A stretch of 64,000 nt of DNA from Selaginella tamariscina (GCA_003024785.1 PUQB01000982.1:1-64000), one strand, 5' to 3'; shown: positions 43,382 through 54,699, counted from the stretch's first letter. The notes: a model not told the origin generated them from the sequence alone. Numbers and translations are program-made.

Positions 43382-43781
43382 TGTCACAACCTTGTGCAAA
43401 GGGCGAAACCTTTAGAACAAGGGTGGAACCTTGAAAGGAGGAGATTGTATTCAAGAAAGAAATGAATACAAAATGAAACACAAGGCCGAAGACTAGTGTT
43501 GAATGATTCTGAGAAACCTGGAACTGGAACCCTGTTTATATATCTGAGGTCCTGAGAATTGTATGGTCCACAACTGGTCTGGAATGTGTGATCCACAACT
43601 GGTCTGGAATGTATAGTCCACAACTGGTCTGGAACATGCGTATGAATATACGCCTTGCTGTTGATGGTGTAGTTCAGCATCCAGGATCATATGGACCAGT
43701 TGGTTAACACATGTGTGTGTTAGCCAAAAGGTCTTGGGTTCAAGTCTTGTGAAAGGCAAAAAATAACCCATGATCCTTACA
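43382..43781 (-). repeat. 3' LTR of chromovirus F
   Basis: Minus-strand TATATAAA box at 43536-43543; inferred RNA start at 43510 (12-mer 43499-43510). The end on plus is ..GATCCTTACA. A tRNA-like segment occupies 43688-43757. Confidence 0.85.
43688..43757 (+). other. tRNA-Asn-like segment in the 3' LTR of F
   Basis: Plus strand: an A-box-like GGACCAGTTGG, a GTT-containing anticodon region (GTGTGTTAGCC) and a B-box-like GGGTTCAAGTC, with tRNA spacing (about 40 nt). The acceptor stem is not convincingly paired. It runs opposite to the transcription of F. Confidence 0.55.
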
Positions 43782-43833
43782 CTATCTCCCCCTTCGATGA
43801 CGAGCACCGCACGTCACTGGTCCAGGTTTTGCA

Positions 43834-44066
43834 GGATATCGTTGATGCCGAGTTTACACTATCTCCCCCTTCCATGACGAGCACCGTGTGTCACTGGTCC
43901 AAGTTTTGCAGGATGACGAGCACCGCGCGTCACTGGTCCAGGTTTTGCAGGATATCGTTGATGCCGAGTTTACACTATCTCCCCCTTCCATGACGAGCAC
44001 CGTGTGTCACTGGTCCAAGTTTTGCAGGATGACGAGCACCGCGCGTCACTGGTCCAGGTTTTGCAG
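43834..44066. repeat. 117-bp tandem repeat near the 3' end of F
   Basis: GATATCGTTGATGCCGAG recurs at 43834 and 43951. Each unit itself contains two related CACTGGTCC-GTTTTGCAGGAT halves, so the array is of higher order. Confidence 0.9.
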
Positions 44067-44227
44067 GATATTGTTGATGGAACTCGACAACAAGATCAGG
44101 AGCATGAACAAGATGAGCAGCAGGCTCCCAAGTGCGTTCACCAGGTGGATATTGTTGATGGAACTGGCAACAAGATCAGGAGCATGAACAAGATGAGCAG
44201 CAGGCTCCCAAGTGCGTTCAAGGTGGA
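44067..44227. repeat. 81-bp tandem duplication near the 3' end of F
   Basis: GATATTGTTGATGGAACT recurs at 44067 and 44148, followed each time by AACAAGATCAGGAGCATGAA. Confidence 0.9.
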
Positions 44228-45575
44228 TAACCGATCCAGTCCACGAAATAGTGAAGCTGACCACGAACAAGTTTGGAGTCAAGAATTGCAGCAACCTCGA
44301 ACTCAGGTTCACCAGCAACTGTAACTGGAGGAGGTGGTGGAAGAAGTCGGCCAGGTTCAGAAGGAGCATGATAAGGCTCCAACAAAGAAACATGGAACAC
44401 GGGATGGATCCGGATGGTTGGCGGAAGCTCGAGACGAAAACATCAGAGAGTTTTTCGATGATGCGAAATGGCCCCAAGCGTTGATAGTCCAGCTTGTCAC
44501 AGGGACGTGTGGTTGGCCAATGACGCCGGAGGAGCCACACTTGGTCACCAATTGTGAATGCTGGAGGAGAGGAACGGGAACGATCAGCAGCTTGTTGCAA
44601 ATCCCGAGCGCGTTGAAGATGATGCTGCACTTCTTCATGGACCTGTCGGAGATGCTCAACACGATCATCGGCAGCAGTGGTGAGGCCAGGAACCACGGGC
44701 AAGCTGTAGGACCAGCGAGGATGAACACCAGAGAACGCGAAAAATGGCGACACACCTATGGATGAGTGTGCCGTGTTGTTGTACGCGAACTCGGCAGCAG
44801 GAAGGAGATCGACCCAATCATCTTGCAGATGAGAAATGAAACACCGGAGATATTGTTCCAGAGTCTGAATGTGCGCTCCGATTGTCCATCTGTTTCAGGA
44901 TGATGTGCAGTAGACAGCTTCCCGGTGATACGTAGCCGATCTAGGAATCTCGCCAGAATGCCGAAGTGAACTGGGGACCTCGATCGTGACAAGTTCATCA
45001 GGAAGACCATGAAGACGGAACACCTCCCGGTACACCAGATCTGCAGCATCAGGACCCGAACATGTCTTGTTGCAGGGAACAAAGTGCGCCATCTTAGAGA
45101 ACCGATCAACAATGACTAGGACAGCATCAAACCCTCTAGAAGGCGGTAAATCCGTGAGGAAATCCATGGTGATGGATGACCATGGCCGCTGAGCAATAGG
45201 AAGAGGCTGTAGTAGTCCAACCGGTCGATGACGAGGAAGCTTTGTACGCTGGCACGTGTCACAAGATCGCACAAATCTCTCAACATACACGCGAAGCCGA
45301 GGCCACCAGAACACCCGTTGTACCAGCTCGATCGTCTTTCGAATGCCAAAATGTCCTGCAGCTGTGTTGTCATGGCAGTGTTGGACAGCTCGCAACCTCA
45401 GTTCTCCGTCCGGAACATAGATTTGGATGTGGTGGTACAGCAACCCATTATGAAGATGGAAAGCAGCATAATCTCGTAGTTGTGACCCTGAAGACAATGG
45501 CTGAACTCGTCGAACATGTGCAAGGACATCACGAGCAAACTCGTCTTGAGGGAGATTTTCTCGGATTAGATCCAA
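44218..45575 (-). pseudogene. pol: Integrase and chromodomain of F
   Basis: Zinc finger in 44895-45575: HCHDNTAAGHFGIRKTIEL and VRSCDTCQRTKLPRH; first Asp in [20 protein letters not shown]. The second Asp region (VTIEVPSSLRHS versus the expected SDRG) is damaged by an indel. [13 protein letters not shown] is in 44756-45112. The chromodomain is in 44218-44400 ([22 protein letters not shown]). The first cage position is Phe instead of Tyr. Confidence 0.85.
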
Positions 45576-46244
45576 AAACGAAGTGTCAACTGGAGCAGAA
45601 GAACGGGAAAGCGCTTTACCAACAACTGGTCGGAGCTCAGGATGACTTGTTCTTGTTGATCAAATCGGATTTCACCTGGTACTGGAGCTAGGTAACTGCG
45701 ACGAGATAAGGCATCTGCTTTGCCATTTAGACGACCGGGACGATGAATAATCGTATCGGAACCGGGACAAAGACTGTGCCCATGCGCCTGACGTCGATTG
45801 AGAACTCGTGCTGTTGCCCAGTACTGGAGGTTCTTGTGATCACAATACACCTTAACCACATGCGGGAACCTTCAAGGAATCTGCCCACTCCTCAAAGGCA
45901 TCGACGATCGCCAGCAGCTCCTTGTTGTAGACATCGTAGTTGATCTCAGGTGCAGTGAACTTGCGGGAATGGAAAGCAATGGGATGGAGAAGATGATCTG
46001 GACCTTCCTGGGACAACACTCCACCAATGGCGAAGTCAGAGGCATCAGCTTCCACGAAATATGGCTTCGCAGGGTCAGGATGGATAAGAACAGGTGCCGA
46101 GGTGAACGCCTTCTTTAGGAACTCGAACGCCTCCTCAGCCTCAGAGGACCAGACAAATGGAACATCCTTGCCGTCAATGGCAATGCAATCTTGGAGAAAT
46201 CCCGAACGAAACGTCGATAGAAGTTCGCAAACCCGAGGAAACAT
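45566..46244 (-). pseudogene. pol: RNase H of F
   Basis: [53 protein letters not shown]; then after a shift VYCDHKNLQYWATARVLNRR. One frameshift at about 45860. Confidence 0.88.
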
Positions 46245-47000
46245 CGAACATCACGAACATTTGATGGTCTCTCCCACTCCAATACAGTCCGGACTTTTGC
46301 AGGATCCATGTGAACACCTTCAGCTGAAATGATGTACCCCAGGAACTCGACAGACTGCTGACTGAAAGAGCACTTCTCCAACTTGGCAAACAAGTGGTGC
46401 TTCGGAGCCTCTCCAAGACTAACCGTACATGCCGTTCGTGTTCTTCTCGAGTCTTGGAAAATATCAGGATGTCGTCTAGGTACATGATGACAAACAAATC
46501 CAAGAAGTCCCAGAAAATATCGTTAGCCATGTGCTGGAACACACAGGTGCATTTGTCAGGCCGAACGGCATTACACGTACTCGAAATGTCCGTAGCGTGT
46601 ACGGAAAGCTGTTTTCCACTCGTCCCCTTCTCGAATTCGGATGAGATTGTACGCTCCTCTTAAATCGATCTTTGTGAAGTACCGGGCACCAGAAAGACGT
46701 TCGAGCATGTCGGAGACGAGCGGGAGAGGATACTTGTTTGGAATGGTGACCTTATTCAGATCTCGGTAGTCCACCACGAGCCGGAGACTTCCATCCTTCT
46801 TGGAAACAAAGAATACTGGAGCACCAGCCGGTGATCGCGAATGACGGATAAATCCGGTGACAAGATTCTCCTCAATGTATTTCCTCAATGTCTCCAACTC
46901 TGTTGGTGAGAGACCGTAAATGGGACCGGAGGACGGCTGCTTACCCTCAACGAGATCGATAGGACAGTCGTACTCACGGTGCGGTGGCAAGGCAGAAGCT
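46115..47000 (-). pseudogene. pol: Reverse transcriptase of F
   Basis: [47 protein letters not shown]; then a shift; [19 protein letters not shown] with the YLDD box (46174-46542); then [20 protein letters not shown] in 46115-46393. Two frameshifts. Confidence 0.9.
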
Positions 47001-47582
47001 TTCTTTTTGTCGAAGACGTCTGCGAAATCGGCATACTGCTTTGGTAAGGCAGGAGGAACAGAAACATCCTTAGCAGAGCAGGGATAGACTTTGATCGCGA
47101 ACACGGATGCTGGGTCATGTCGGCTATCTTTCTTGAACTGCTTCAAGGTGATATGCGAGACTCGAAGTGGAGGAGGAACTGGAACAGGATCGGAATCAAA
47201 GAGTGTGGCTGGAGTTGAAACAGCTGGGAAACTGTTCATGAAACGTTCTCTCCAACCAGGATCCACCAACTCGATCCACGGCAAAAAGGATAATCGTAGA
47301 GTCTGGAATAGAAACAACACTGAAGGAGATGTTGCACACAGCACCGCAAGCAACGACCTCAACGAACTCCGTGTCATTTATTACCGCTCCAGATTTGATA
47401 TCTCGTCCATCAACGACCCGTACAGAACCAGGAGTCTTCAAAGGATGTAGACGGATCCCGTGCTTGACAGCAAAATTCTTGTCGATGAAATTTGCGTTCG
47501 CTCCGCTATCCACCAAAGCTTTACCAGAGAACTCCACCTCTGGTGTCTTCAGCTGCACCGGAACATGGAACGGCTTGCACAC
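47001..47582 (-). pseudogene. pol: Protease and linker of F
   Basis: ALVDSGANANFIDKNFAV with Asp-Ser-Gly. The linker is shorter than in chromovirus 1 and lacks its CCTGTA density. Confidence 0.85.
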
Positions 47583-47683
47583 CTTCGTGGATGGAATGGA
47601 TCCAAGATGAGGAAGGGAAGATGTTATGAGTGAAGAGCCTTGAGGAACATGAGTTGTTCCACGGCAATCCAGCCGGACGGCTC

Positions 47684-48580
47684 CTATTCGGGCTGGATCT
47701 TCTCGTTTCCCGGCAGCACAGCAAGGGCCACTTCACGAGCTTGTTTTGGACGTCGATGACAATTCTCCAACTTGTGGTACGGGTCCCCATACAAAAAAAG
47801 CTTGTACTGAATCCGCTTCTGACGTTCGGTTGGCAAAAGCTTGCCTCGGCGTGATCGCCCTAATTCCATCGGGGATGGTTCTACTGAGGAAGATGATGAA
47901 TCAGCAGATGAGGGAACAGGGACTGCAGAAATGGAAGAAGACGGCACCAAGAAGAAAGAAGGATGCCGACGTTCTTGTTTCCGCTCGATCAACCGGTTGT
48001 CACAACGAATTGCCAACTCGATCATGCTGGTGAGGGTTTCCGGAACCGCAAAATTCAGCAACATGTCTTTGACCTCGTCCTGCAACCCCGACCAAAACCT
48101 CCTTGAGAGCACGATCTCCCCATGTGACATCACAAGCAAGAAGTTGAAACTTCGATGCGTACTCTGCTACCGACATACCCCCTTGGTGAAGCTGACGGAG
48201 TTTGGTGATGGCAGCACTCTCACGATCCACGTCACTGAACATCGCCGTGAACCGTTCCACAAACTCGTCAAAATTCCCAAGGATCGGATCATTGTTCTCC
48301 AGCAAGGCTGAGAACCATGAAAGAGCAGAACCAGAAAGCAGCGACCCGATCAATCCAACCTTAATGGGTTCTGTGTGTAGCGCCTCGGCTGCATCACGAT
48401 CCAGACGAACTTGATTGAGAAAACCTCGGAACTTCGATCGGGTACCATCGAACTTTTCGGGCATGCTGATCTTTGGCTCTGGAGAATTCGCACGCTGTCG
48501 GAGCTGATCATTCTCCAGGTGTAGTTGTTCGAGCTGCTGCTGAGGGCAGCAACTTGCTCATGAAGAGCATGCTCGGACAT
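47684..48580 (-). pseudogene. gag: gag of F
   Basis: Starts MSEHALHEQVAAL at 48580. EKFDGTRSKFRGFLNQVR and SALSWFSALLENNDPIL match the capsid of chromovirus 1. The zinc knuckle (LYGDPYHKLENC) has lost a Cys through an indel near 47800. Frames change at about 48470 and 48060. Confidence 0.85.
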
Positions 48581-48594
48581 GATGAGTCGAAGAA

Positions 48595-48611
48595 AAAAAA
48601 AAAAAAAAAAA
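48595..48611 (+). repeat. Poly-A run upstream of the gag start of F
   Basis: About 17 A's, then an A/G-rich stretch to 48690. On the coding strand this is a pyrimidine-rich leader. Confidence 0.85.
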
Positions 48612-48726
48612 GAAAAAGAGAAGAAAATCAGAAGAAAGAAAAGAAAAAATCGAAAAGAAAATTGAAAAGAGAGAAAGAAAGAAAATGGGATCGATGACAA
48701 GCGGAAACAGAAGCTTGTCACTACCT

Positions 48727-48738
48727 AGAATCATTCAA
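48727..48738 (-). promoter_or_regulatory. Self-complementary primer site of F
   Basis: TTGAATGATTCT on the minus strand starts 2 nt (GT) after the 5' LTR. It is complementary to 48857-48868 (and 43499-43510), whose first base lies about 30 nt downstream of the TATA box. Confidence 0.75.
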
Positions 48739-48740
48739 AC

Positions 48741-49139
48741 TGTCACGACCTTGTGCAAAGGGCAAACCTTTAGAACAAGGGTGGAACCTTGAAAGGAGGA
48801 GATTGTATTCAAGAAAGAAATGAATACAAAATGAAACACAAGGCCGAAGACTGGTGTTGAATGATTCTGAAAACCTGGAACTGGAACCCTGTTTAATATC
48901 TGAGGTCCTGAGGATTGTATGGTCCACAACTGGTCTGGAATGTGTGATCCACAACTGGTCTGGAATGTGTGGTCCACACTGGTCTGGAACATGCGTATGA
49001 ATATACGCCTTGCTGTTGATGGTGTAGTTCAGCATCCAGGATCATACGGTCCAGTTGGTTAACACATGTGTATGTTAGTCAAAAGGTCTCGAGTTCAAGT
49101 CCTATGAAAGGCAAAAAATCACCCATAATACCTGAAACA
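48741..49139 (-). repeat. 5' LTR of chromovirus F
   Basis: TGTCACGACC on plus. The TATA box has lost a base (TATTAAA) compared with the 3' LTR. It contains a second tRNA-like copy. Its right edge reads CCTGAAACA instead of CCTTACA. Confidence 0.8.
49043..49112 (+). other. tRNA-Asn-like segment in the 5' LTR of F
   Basis: A-box-like GGTCCAGTTGG at 49048-49058 and B-box-like GAGTTCAAGTCC at 49091-49102, with GTATGTTAGTC between. Confidence 0.55.
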
Positions 49140-49413
49140 GGTTGCAAGTGGAACTTGTATGGCTCAAGAGTTTGATGGAGGATTTTGGGTTGTAGCAAAT
49201 ATATCCTTGTCCAATTCCACTATGTGCGAGAGCAAGTGGAAGGCATCCGTTATGTGCGAGAGCAAGTGGAAGCTGGACTTGTAGGCATGTAACGGAAGCT
49301 GGACTTGTAGCATCCGTTACATGCCTACATGGGAGATGCTGGTTGATATCTTCACCAAGCCTCTAGGCCCTGACAAGTTCCTATTGTTCAAGATTAAGCT
49401 TGGCTTGCATTGA
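49140..49413 (+). pseudogene. pol: RNase H of the copia element, last part
   Basis: VWLKSLMEDFGL, then a stop, then a duplicated region and MLVDIFTKPLGPDKFLLFK, ending KLGLH-stop at 49411-49413. This continues the frame broken at 43381. Confidence 0.85.
49206..49331. repeat. Local duplication and inverted repeat in the copia element
   Basis: GTGCGAGAGCAAGTGGAAG occurs twice. GGCATGTAACGGA and TCCGTTACATGCC form an inverted repeat with a loop of about 16 nt near 49282-49328. Confidence 0.8.
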
Positions 49414-49432
49414 TGTTTGGCTTACAGGGGAG

Positions 49433-49540
49433 TGTTGGAGTAAGCCAAAATTAGTTTTAGGGTTCTTAGCCATAAATCAAACATGAGCAAGGCGTTGGCA
49501 TTGTGCAATTCCAGCATGGAAGAACTTGTTGATTCTCCTG
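49433..49540 (+). repeat. 3' LTR start of the copia element
   Basis: TGTTGGAGTAAGCC after the purine-rich TTACAGGGGAG. The right end cannot be fixed. Confidence 0.6.
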
Positions 49541-51430
49541 CTTCATGAGAGGAATGCGGGCGTCAAAGTTAGGGATACTCTATAGAACAAACTACCAACC
49601 ATTGCCTCGTTATTTGCAACAATAACAATCTCATAACCAACTATAGCAGCTTTTAACACACTTGCCTTAGACATCAAACAATATGCATATGCTGCCTAAT
49701 TGCCATGGTGAATGTCAAATGCAACTAGCTCTTTAGCTTCAACAAATTCAAGGGGTTTCTCAATGTACTTCATCTCCTCATAAGTAGAGGTAGTTTTGAG
49801 AGTATCACATCCTCTAATTCTTCAGTCTCTGATATGCTACTTAAACAATTACTAATAGTTGGTATTTCTACCTCTAGTTTGGAATTGTGAACTACTCATC
49901 AAATATAATATTTAAATGAAGTTAACACTTTCCACCTCAAAGAACTTTAATCTGAATTTATGTTTGTCAAAATTACCTTTGTTTAATATATAAGTAAGAA
50001 CTTACTATAACCCAAACAATGGGAGTAGATAAGAACTTTAATAAGGTAAACGTTTTAAGTTTTTATTATGTCTTATTTATTAGATAAATATTTAATATAA
50101 GATATTTAATGTTGTTGTTATAGATTATTGGTATAGTTGGATAAGGATGAAATGGATAATGCTTAATGCAAGTTGTCTATAACCCACTCTGTTGGATACC
50201 AAGTGGTTTCATCTCAGAAATTGACAAGCTCTTTGGCATAGCTAGTTTGGCGAAAGATGTCTACGAATCATAGGGTAAACATCTGTATTACATCTCAACA
50301 GGTCTTTGCAAAAAGGAGGCTTCTTACATGAGGCTTAGAGCATATTCTAGTATATTCCTTAAAAAGTTGGTGTATATTAGTGAATGTAATTGAATTCATA
50401 TTTGCCAACTTAGATTTCTATTTGCCGCATTGAGCCTAAAGTAATGAGAGACATCATTTAATAAACTATACAAAAATATGCCAACGCAAGTGAATCCTAC
50501 CATTCATTTCTATCAAGATAAGAAAACATGTTGAGTTGTTATGAAGGCTAAGTAGATACATGTCAACTACTCTAAGATTCAATATAAGATTCTGAATGAC
50601 ACAATAAATGTTTAAGGCCTTCCCCATTGAACCACCTCAACCCCGGTAATATGGCCTTGGACTATTTTGGTTGGTTGTAGTTCCTCTTTTGTTCTTTTGA
50701 AATCTTGTTGGAGGATCCATTGTAATTAGGCACATGCACTGATCCCACTCCTCTTGATGGTGACAAAGTCTTTTCCGTAAGTGTGACAAAAGGACAAACT
50801 AGTGTTTATTCAACTCCCTTAGCTTGAAACTTGCTTCCTAGAGAACTTTCACCTTCTTTGTTATTAAGTCTATTTCTTTTTTAATAGGCCACACGTCAGT
50901 CATTTGGGCAACACTCTTTTGAAGAATCCTTACATAAGGATGACTGTAACATGTTGAAGAACATGGACAAAACCACATCATCTATTGCACATGTTCCAAG
51001 TTCTTGATGGTGTTTGTATACCTCATTGTGCCAAAGAATCCCAAAGCTAGAACAAATTGAGGATAACCCGCAAAGAGTCCCTCCCTTTTTATAAGGCCCA
51101 AGCACTTCACTTGACTCGACTTCCCAAATCTTTTTTAATTGCCCAGTTCTTAGTGTGTACCTCTCTTTCTTCAACCTCATAAAATCTCCTCTTCAAGTTT
51201 GGAATGACCTACTCCGCATAATGGATGTCATGCATGTGTGTAAGTGCAGATTGTCTTTGTTGTCTTTTTGAGTAGATGTTATGCGCACGCTTCAAACATG
51301 AACATTAGTTGATGTAGCAAACTCAAAACTTGCACATCCTTAGATATAATATAGTATAGTTTTTAGTATAAATAAAATAGATGTAAAGTTTGTTAAGTGT
51401 AAACATATTAACATTCAAAGTCATGAACAC
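49541..51430. other. Spacer with weak coding traces
   Basis: Mostly AT-rich. A minus-strand frame at 50896-51180 (LGPYKKGGTLCG, with Cys-rich end) looks like an old retroelement fragment, but I cannot name it. Confidence 0.4.
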
Positions 51431-51533
51431 AATTACTACTAGTGCCACAAAACAAACGTAGTTGTTTGCCACAAAACAATCATAAGTTTGATTCCCATGT
51501 AGTGCACTTTTCTAACATATTATTGTCGTCGGG
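51430..51533 (+). repeat. Dispersed about 110-bp repeat, copy 1
   Basis: CTAGTGCCACAAAAC..AAGTTTGATTCCCATG..ACATATTAT. Related copies at 56478-56601, 57282-57326, 58480-58705 and 58785-58835. Confidence 0.75.
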
Positions 51534-52207
51534 ACTCCGCATGCCAAATATGGTGTTTGTTATGAAATCTCGGTGGTCGCTAGGACGTTGTGAATAGCGT
51601 CCAGTCCCGGGGGTCCCGCCAGTAAGCCTGTCTTACCTCGGGAGTACTAGAAGGTGCTGAATGGCCTCTACCCAGACGCCGCGAGAGTCCGTGTACAGGG
51701 ATGGAGGAGTTCTCCTAGAGTAGTGCTATCGCTCATTACCTGAGTACGTTGTTGGCCTAGGAGCGGAGCGAGAGGAGAGTCACAAGAGAGGTGGTGAGCA
51801 GAAGGAAATGTATTAATATATATGTATTGCCTGCCTGAGTACAAGCTGCCCTAGAAGGTGGAATAAGGTACAAGACGAAAACTAGACTAGAAGGACCCGA
51901 CCCACTACCAGCCTTTTTGCTTATATAGTGGGTCGGCTAGCGCTAGACCCTAGGTACATTGGCACTCTCTCACTGGTCTGCTGCCATGTGACAAAGTCCT
52001 GCCTGTCACATTTATTCACCTCTTACGCATGCTATTCTGAGTACCCTGGGTAGTTGAGCCGGACGATTAGATCTACGCCTGGTTAAGTGCCGCCTGACAG
52101 CTGTCGCCGTCAGTTTGTACTTGTGGTACCTTCATTGCTTGGCGCTCCATCCCGTCGCTCGTTTGTGCTGATTGGCAGTTTGACGATGGTCAAACCACCA
52201 TCAACCA
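51534..52207 (-). repeat. 3' LTR of G
   Basis: TGTCGTCGGGACTCC..CATCAACCA, 674 bp, similar to 56602-57278. Confidence 0.8.
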
Positions 52208-52735
52208 GATGCCCAGACTTATTCATTGGCACGTCCTTGGGTCATGTGCTCCCTTCACCTATGTTGTGCTCGAGTGGTCGCGGTAGGTAGTGGCTTCGTT
52301 TTCCACTGTAGCTAGCTTCTGCTTCAGGGTTGTGATCATTGCATTCTGTAACTTGGTAGCCTTCTGTAGCTCCTCTGGAACCCTGCCTGCCTGTTTCCTG
52401 CGCATGTTTTACTTGAGCCTCCAACTCTTGGACTCGTTTGCGCGAGTGCTGTAACTCTTGTTCCCTTGCTGCGAGTAGTTGGGCTTATTGTCGGGCGTGA
52501 TGATATTGTGAGTAGTTGGGCTTGTTGTCGGGAGTCTTAAAAATTAACATGATGATTTTAGAGCATCCGTTCGTCGTCCTCCTGGGATAGGACCACACCT
52601 GCCGCTACGCTGGAGCCATCTGTTTGTAAGTGGAACTATCAATTCCAATATGATAGAATGAGGATAGGTGCTTCCACCAGCTGGTGCTTGATGTCCTCGA
52701 AGGCAGCCTGTCAGTTGGCAGTCCATTCATACAGT
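52208..52735 (-). pseudogene. pol: RNase H stub and rearranged 3' part of G
   Basis: QAAFEDIKHQLVEAPIL and SSVAAGVVLSQEDDERM in one frame are the start of RNase H. The match then ends; a Gln/Glu-rich segment (AREQELQHSRKRVQELEAQV, coiled-coil-like) follows toward the LTR. The integrase has been lost. Confidence 0.65.
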
Positions 52736-52835
52736 GTCTCCTTAGTGAGTAATTTGGTCATAGGTTGGGCCTTATCGGCATACTGTCAGATAAACTTATG
52801 GTAAAACCCTACTTTCCCTAGGAACCGCCAGAGTT

Positions 52836-53915
52836 CTATGACATTCTATGGGGGTGGCATTTCAGCCAGTGCTCATATTGATCTTGGGTCCACCGTGATG
52901 CTTCCTTGGAGACGATGTGCCCTAATAGCTTCCCTGCAATCATGCCAAATACACATTTTGAGGGGTTAAGAGATATCTTGTATTCCTGGCAGCGCTGGAA
53001 CACCCATTCCAGACGTGTCATGTGGTCCTCTGCTGGTCTATAAGCTATGAAGTCGTATAGGAATGCCCAAGAATACAGCTGGACCAATCTCTGAAATGTG
53101 GCTGGAGCATTGCAGAGTCCGAATGGCATAACTCTGAACGTGTATGCTTCCCAATCCGTGATGAACGCAACCTTGGCTTGGTCTTTCATTGCGATCGTCA
53201 CCTAGTTGTATCCGTTGAAGTCGTCTATGAATGAGTACATCTCATGACCCACTACGTCTTCTAGGATGGCCTCCGTAAATGGGATGGGGAACGGGTCCTC
53301 CATGGCGGCATTCAGTCGTCGGTAGTCTATGCAGATTCTTAGCCGCCCGTCCTTCTTAGGTACGATGACGATTGGTGACTACCATTCTGGGTTCTCGATA
53401 GGGTAGACGAAGTCCGCTTTGAGCCACTTGTCAATCTTATGTTTAGCCTTTCGGGCATAGTTTGGGTTGATGCGGTACTGTTGTTGGCGGCTGGGTCGGA
53501 TGTCAGGTTTTAGCTTAATTTTGTGCTGGCACAACTCCGGCGGTACTCCCCTTAGGTCGTGGTAGGTCCATGCGAATACTTCCCTGTGCCTACGGACAGT
53601 TGGCAATCTGCTCCTTAACTCTGATCCTATGTGAGCATTAACATTTACTAGCCGGGGGTGTTCGTCAGTGCCTATGTTGACTTGCTTGATTGCTGCTTTG
53701 GGAGTCATGTTCCACCCATACATTGGCTTGCCACGGTACTCCTCTTGGGCCGACGGGGCGACACTCCGCATTTCCTTCCACAGAACGGGCCACCTCAGGA
53801 TTTGGGCTTTTGAGGTGTCCGCTTCGGCCTTTAGCCGAGTCATTAGGTATGCGGCGGCAGACTCCCATACTTCCTGCCGAGGGTCTACCTCCCCTATGAT
53901 GAATAGATCTGGCAA
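52836..53915 (-). pseudogene. pol: Reverse transcriptase of G
   Basis: From 53915: VFAWTYHDLRGVPPELCQHK, YRINPNYARKAKHKIDKWLK, then a gap (53202-53378) and [54 protein letters not shown]. The catalytic Y-x-D-D is replaced by FIAYRPAEDH through sequence damage. The lineage is unlike the chromoviruses (possibly Tat/Athila-like). Confidence 0.8.
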
Positions 53916-53955
53916 GCATGCCAGGATAGCTGCTTCTTCCTCATCATCTAGTCCC

Positions 53956-54652
53956 TCACTCCAATCTGGGAGGTGGTATTCCTAGGGTCGGGATTCTGAT
54001 GGTGGTGCCAAGACTTGTTTCGTAGTAACGGATATGAGTCCCCTCTTGACGGGGAAACAGACCTGTTGATTCTCCCAGTCGTGCTATACCTCGTGCCCAT
54101 GAGCCACGGCTGGCCCATGAGTAAGTCAACCCCCCTTTTGCGTGCATGTCGAGAACGACCACGTTTATCAGGAACTTGACGCTTTGGATCTTGATCCCTA
54201 CCTTCCTCATGATGCCCTTGGGTGCCACCTTGGCTTGGTTCGCCATACGCATGAGGAAGGGTGAGGGCTTCGGGGGCGGCATCCCCAACTCTTGATGGAG
54301 TTCGTGGACATGATATTTACGCCTGATCCCCCGTCTATGATCACGTTGTGGACTATGCGGCCCGCCATTTGGATGGGTATAGCCAATACATCATCCACAA
54401 AGTCTACTGTTGTTGTGAACCCTTGGGGCGTTGCTGTGGGCGTGCAGCTCCCGGGTGAGGACTTCATACAATCCTGGAGATAACCGTAGTAGCTCTCCTA
54501 AGGTTACCAACACCTAGGTTTCTCGCACCTTCCCGACGAGGACCTCGTGCACTCCCATCGTGCCTCTGGCCCCTGGACCTTGCGCCAGTCTTACCTATTT
54601 TGCAGCAGCCTCCACCTCGGTGTGCCTTTGCTCCCACTAACTTGGTTCCCAA
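53956..54652 (-). pseudogene. pol: Protease region of G
   Basis: VDFVDDVLAIPIQMAGRIVH and NVIIDGGSGVNIMSTNSIKS show an Asp-Gly-Gly active site of the retropepsin type seen in Athila/Tat-like elements. Two or more frames. Confidence 0.7.
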
Positions 54653-54699
54653 GTTCGGCTACCACTTCCTCCTCACTAGACTCCCCATTGTCTTCCTCC

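Larger units (their letters stand above)
43382..49139 (-). mobile_element. Chromovirus F: minus-strand Ty3/gypsy with chromodomain
   Basis: LTRs 43382-43781 (3') and 48741-49139 (5'), about 400 bp each. Internal gag, protease, reverse transcriptase, RNase H, integrase and chromodomain in that order. It resembles chromovirus 1 in layout but is clearly divergent in sequence. Self-primer complementarity is present with a different 12-mer. The flanks ACGGG (43377-43381) and ACAGG (49137-49141) may be an imperfect target duplication, but the right LTR edge is not certain. Confidence 0.9.
39435..49540 (+). mobile_element. Decayed Ty1/copia element, split by chromovirus F
   Basis: Terminal repeats start TGTTGGAGTAA at 39435 and 49433 and share AAGGYGTTGGCAYTGTGCAATTC. 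Between them lie, in copia order, gag, protease, integrase, reverse transcriptase and RNase H, all with stops and shifts. Chromovirus F (43382-49139) interrupts RNase H. The right end of the 3' LTR is uncertain. Confidence 0.85.

Noticed and set aside
43688-43757. Functional tRNA gene
   Set aside because: The acceptor stem does not pair convincingly and the copy is part of the LTR; described only as tRNA-like.
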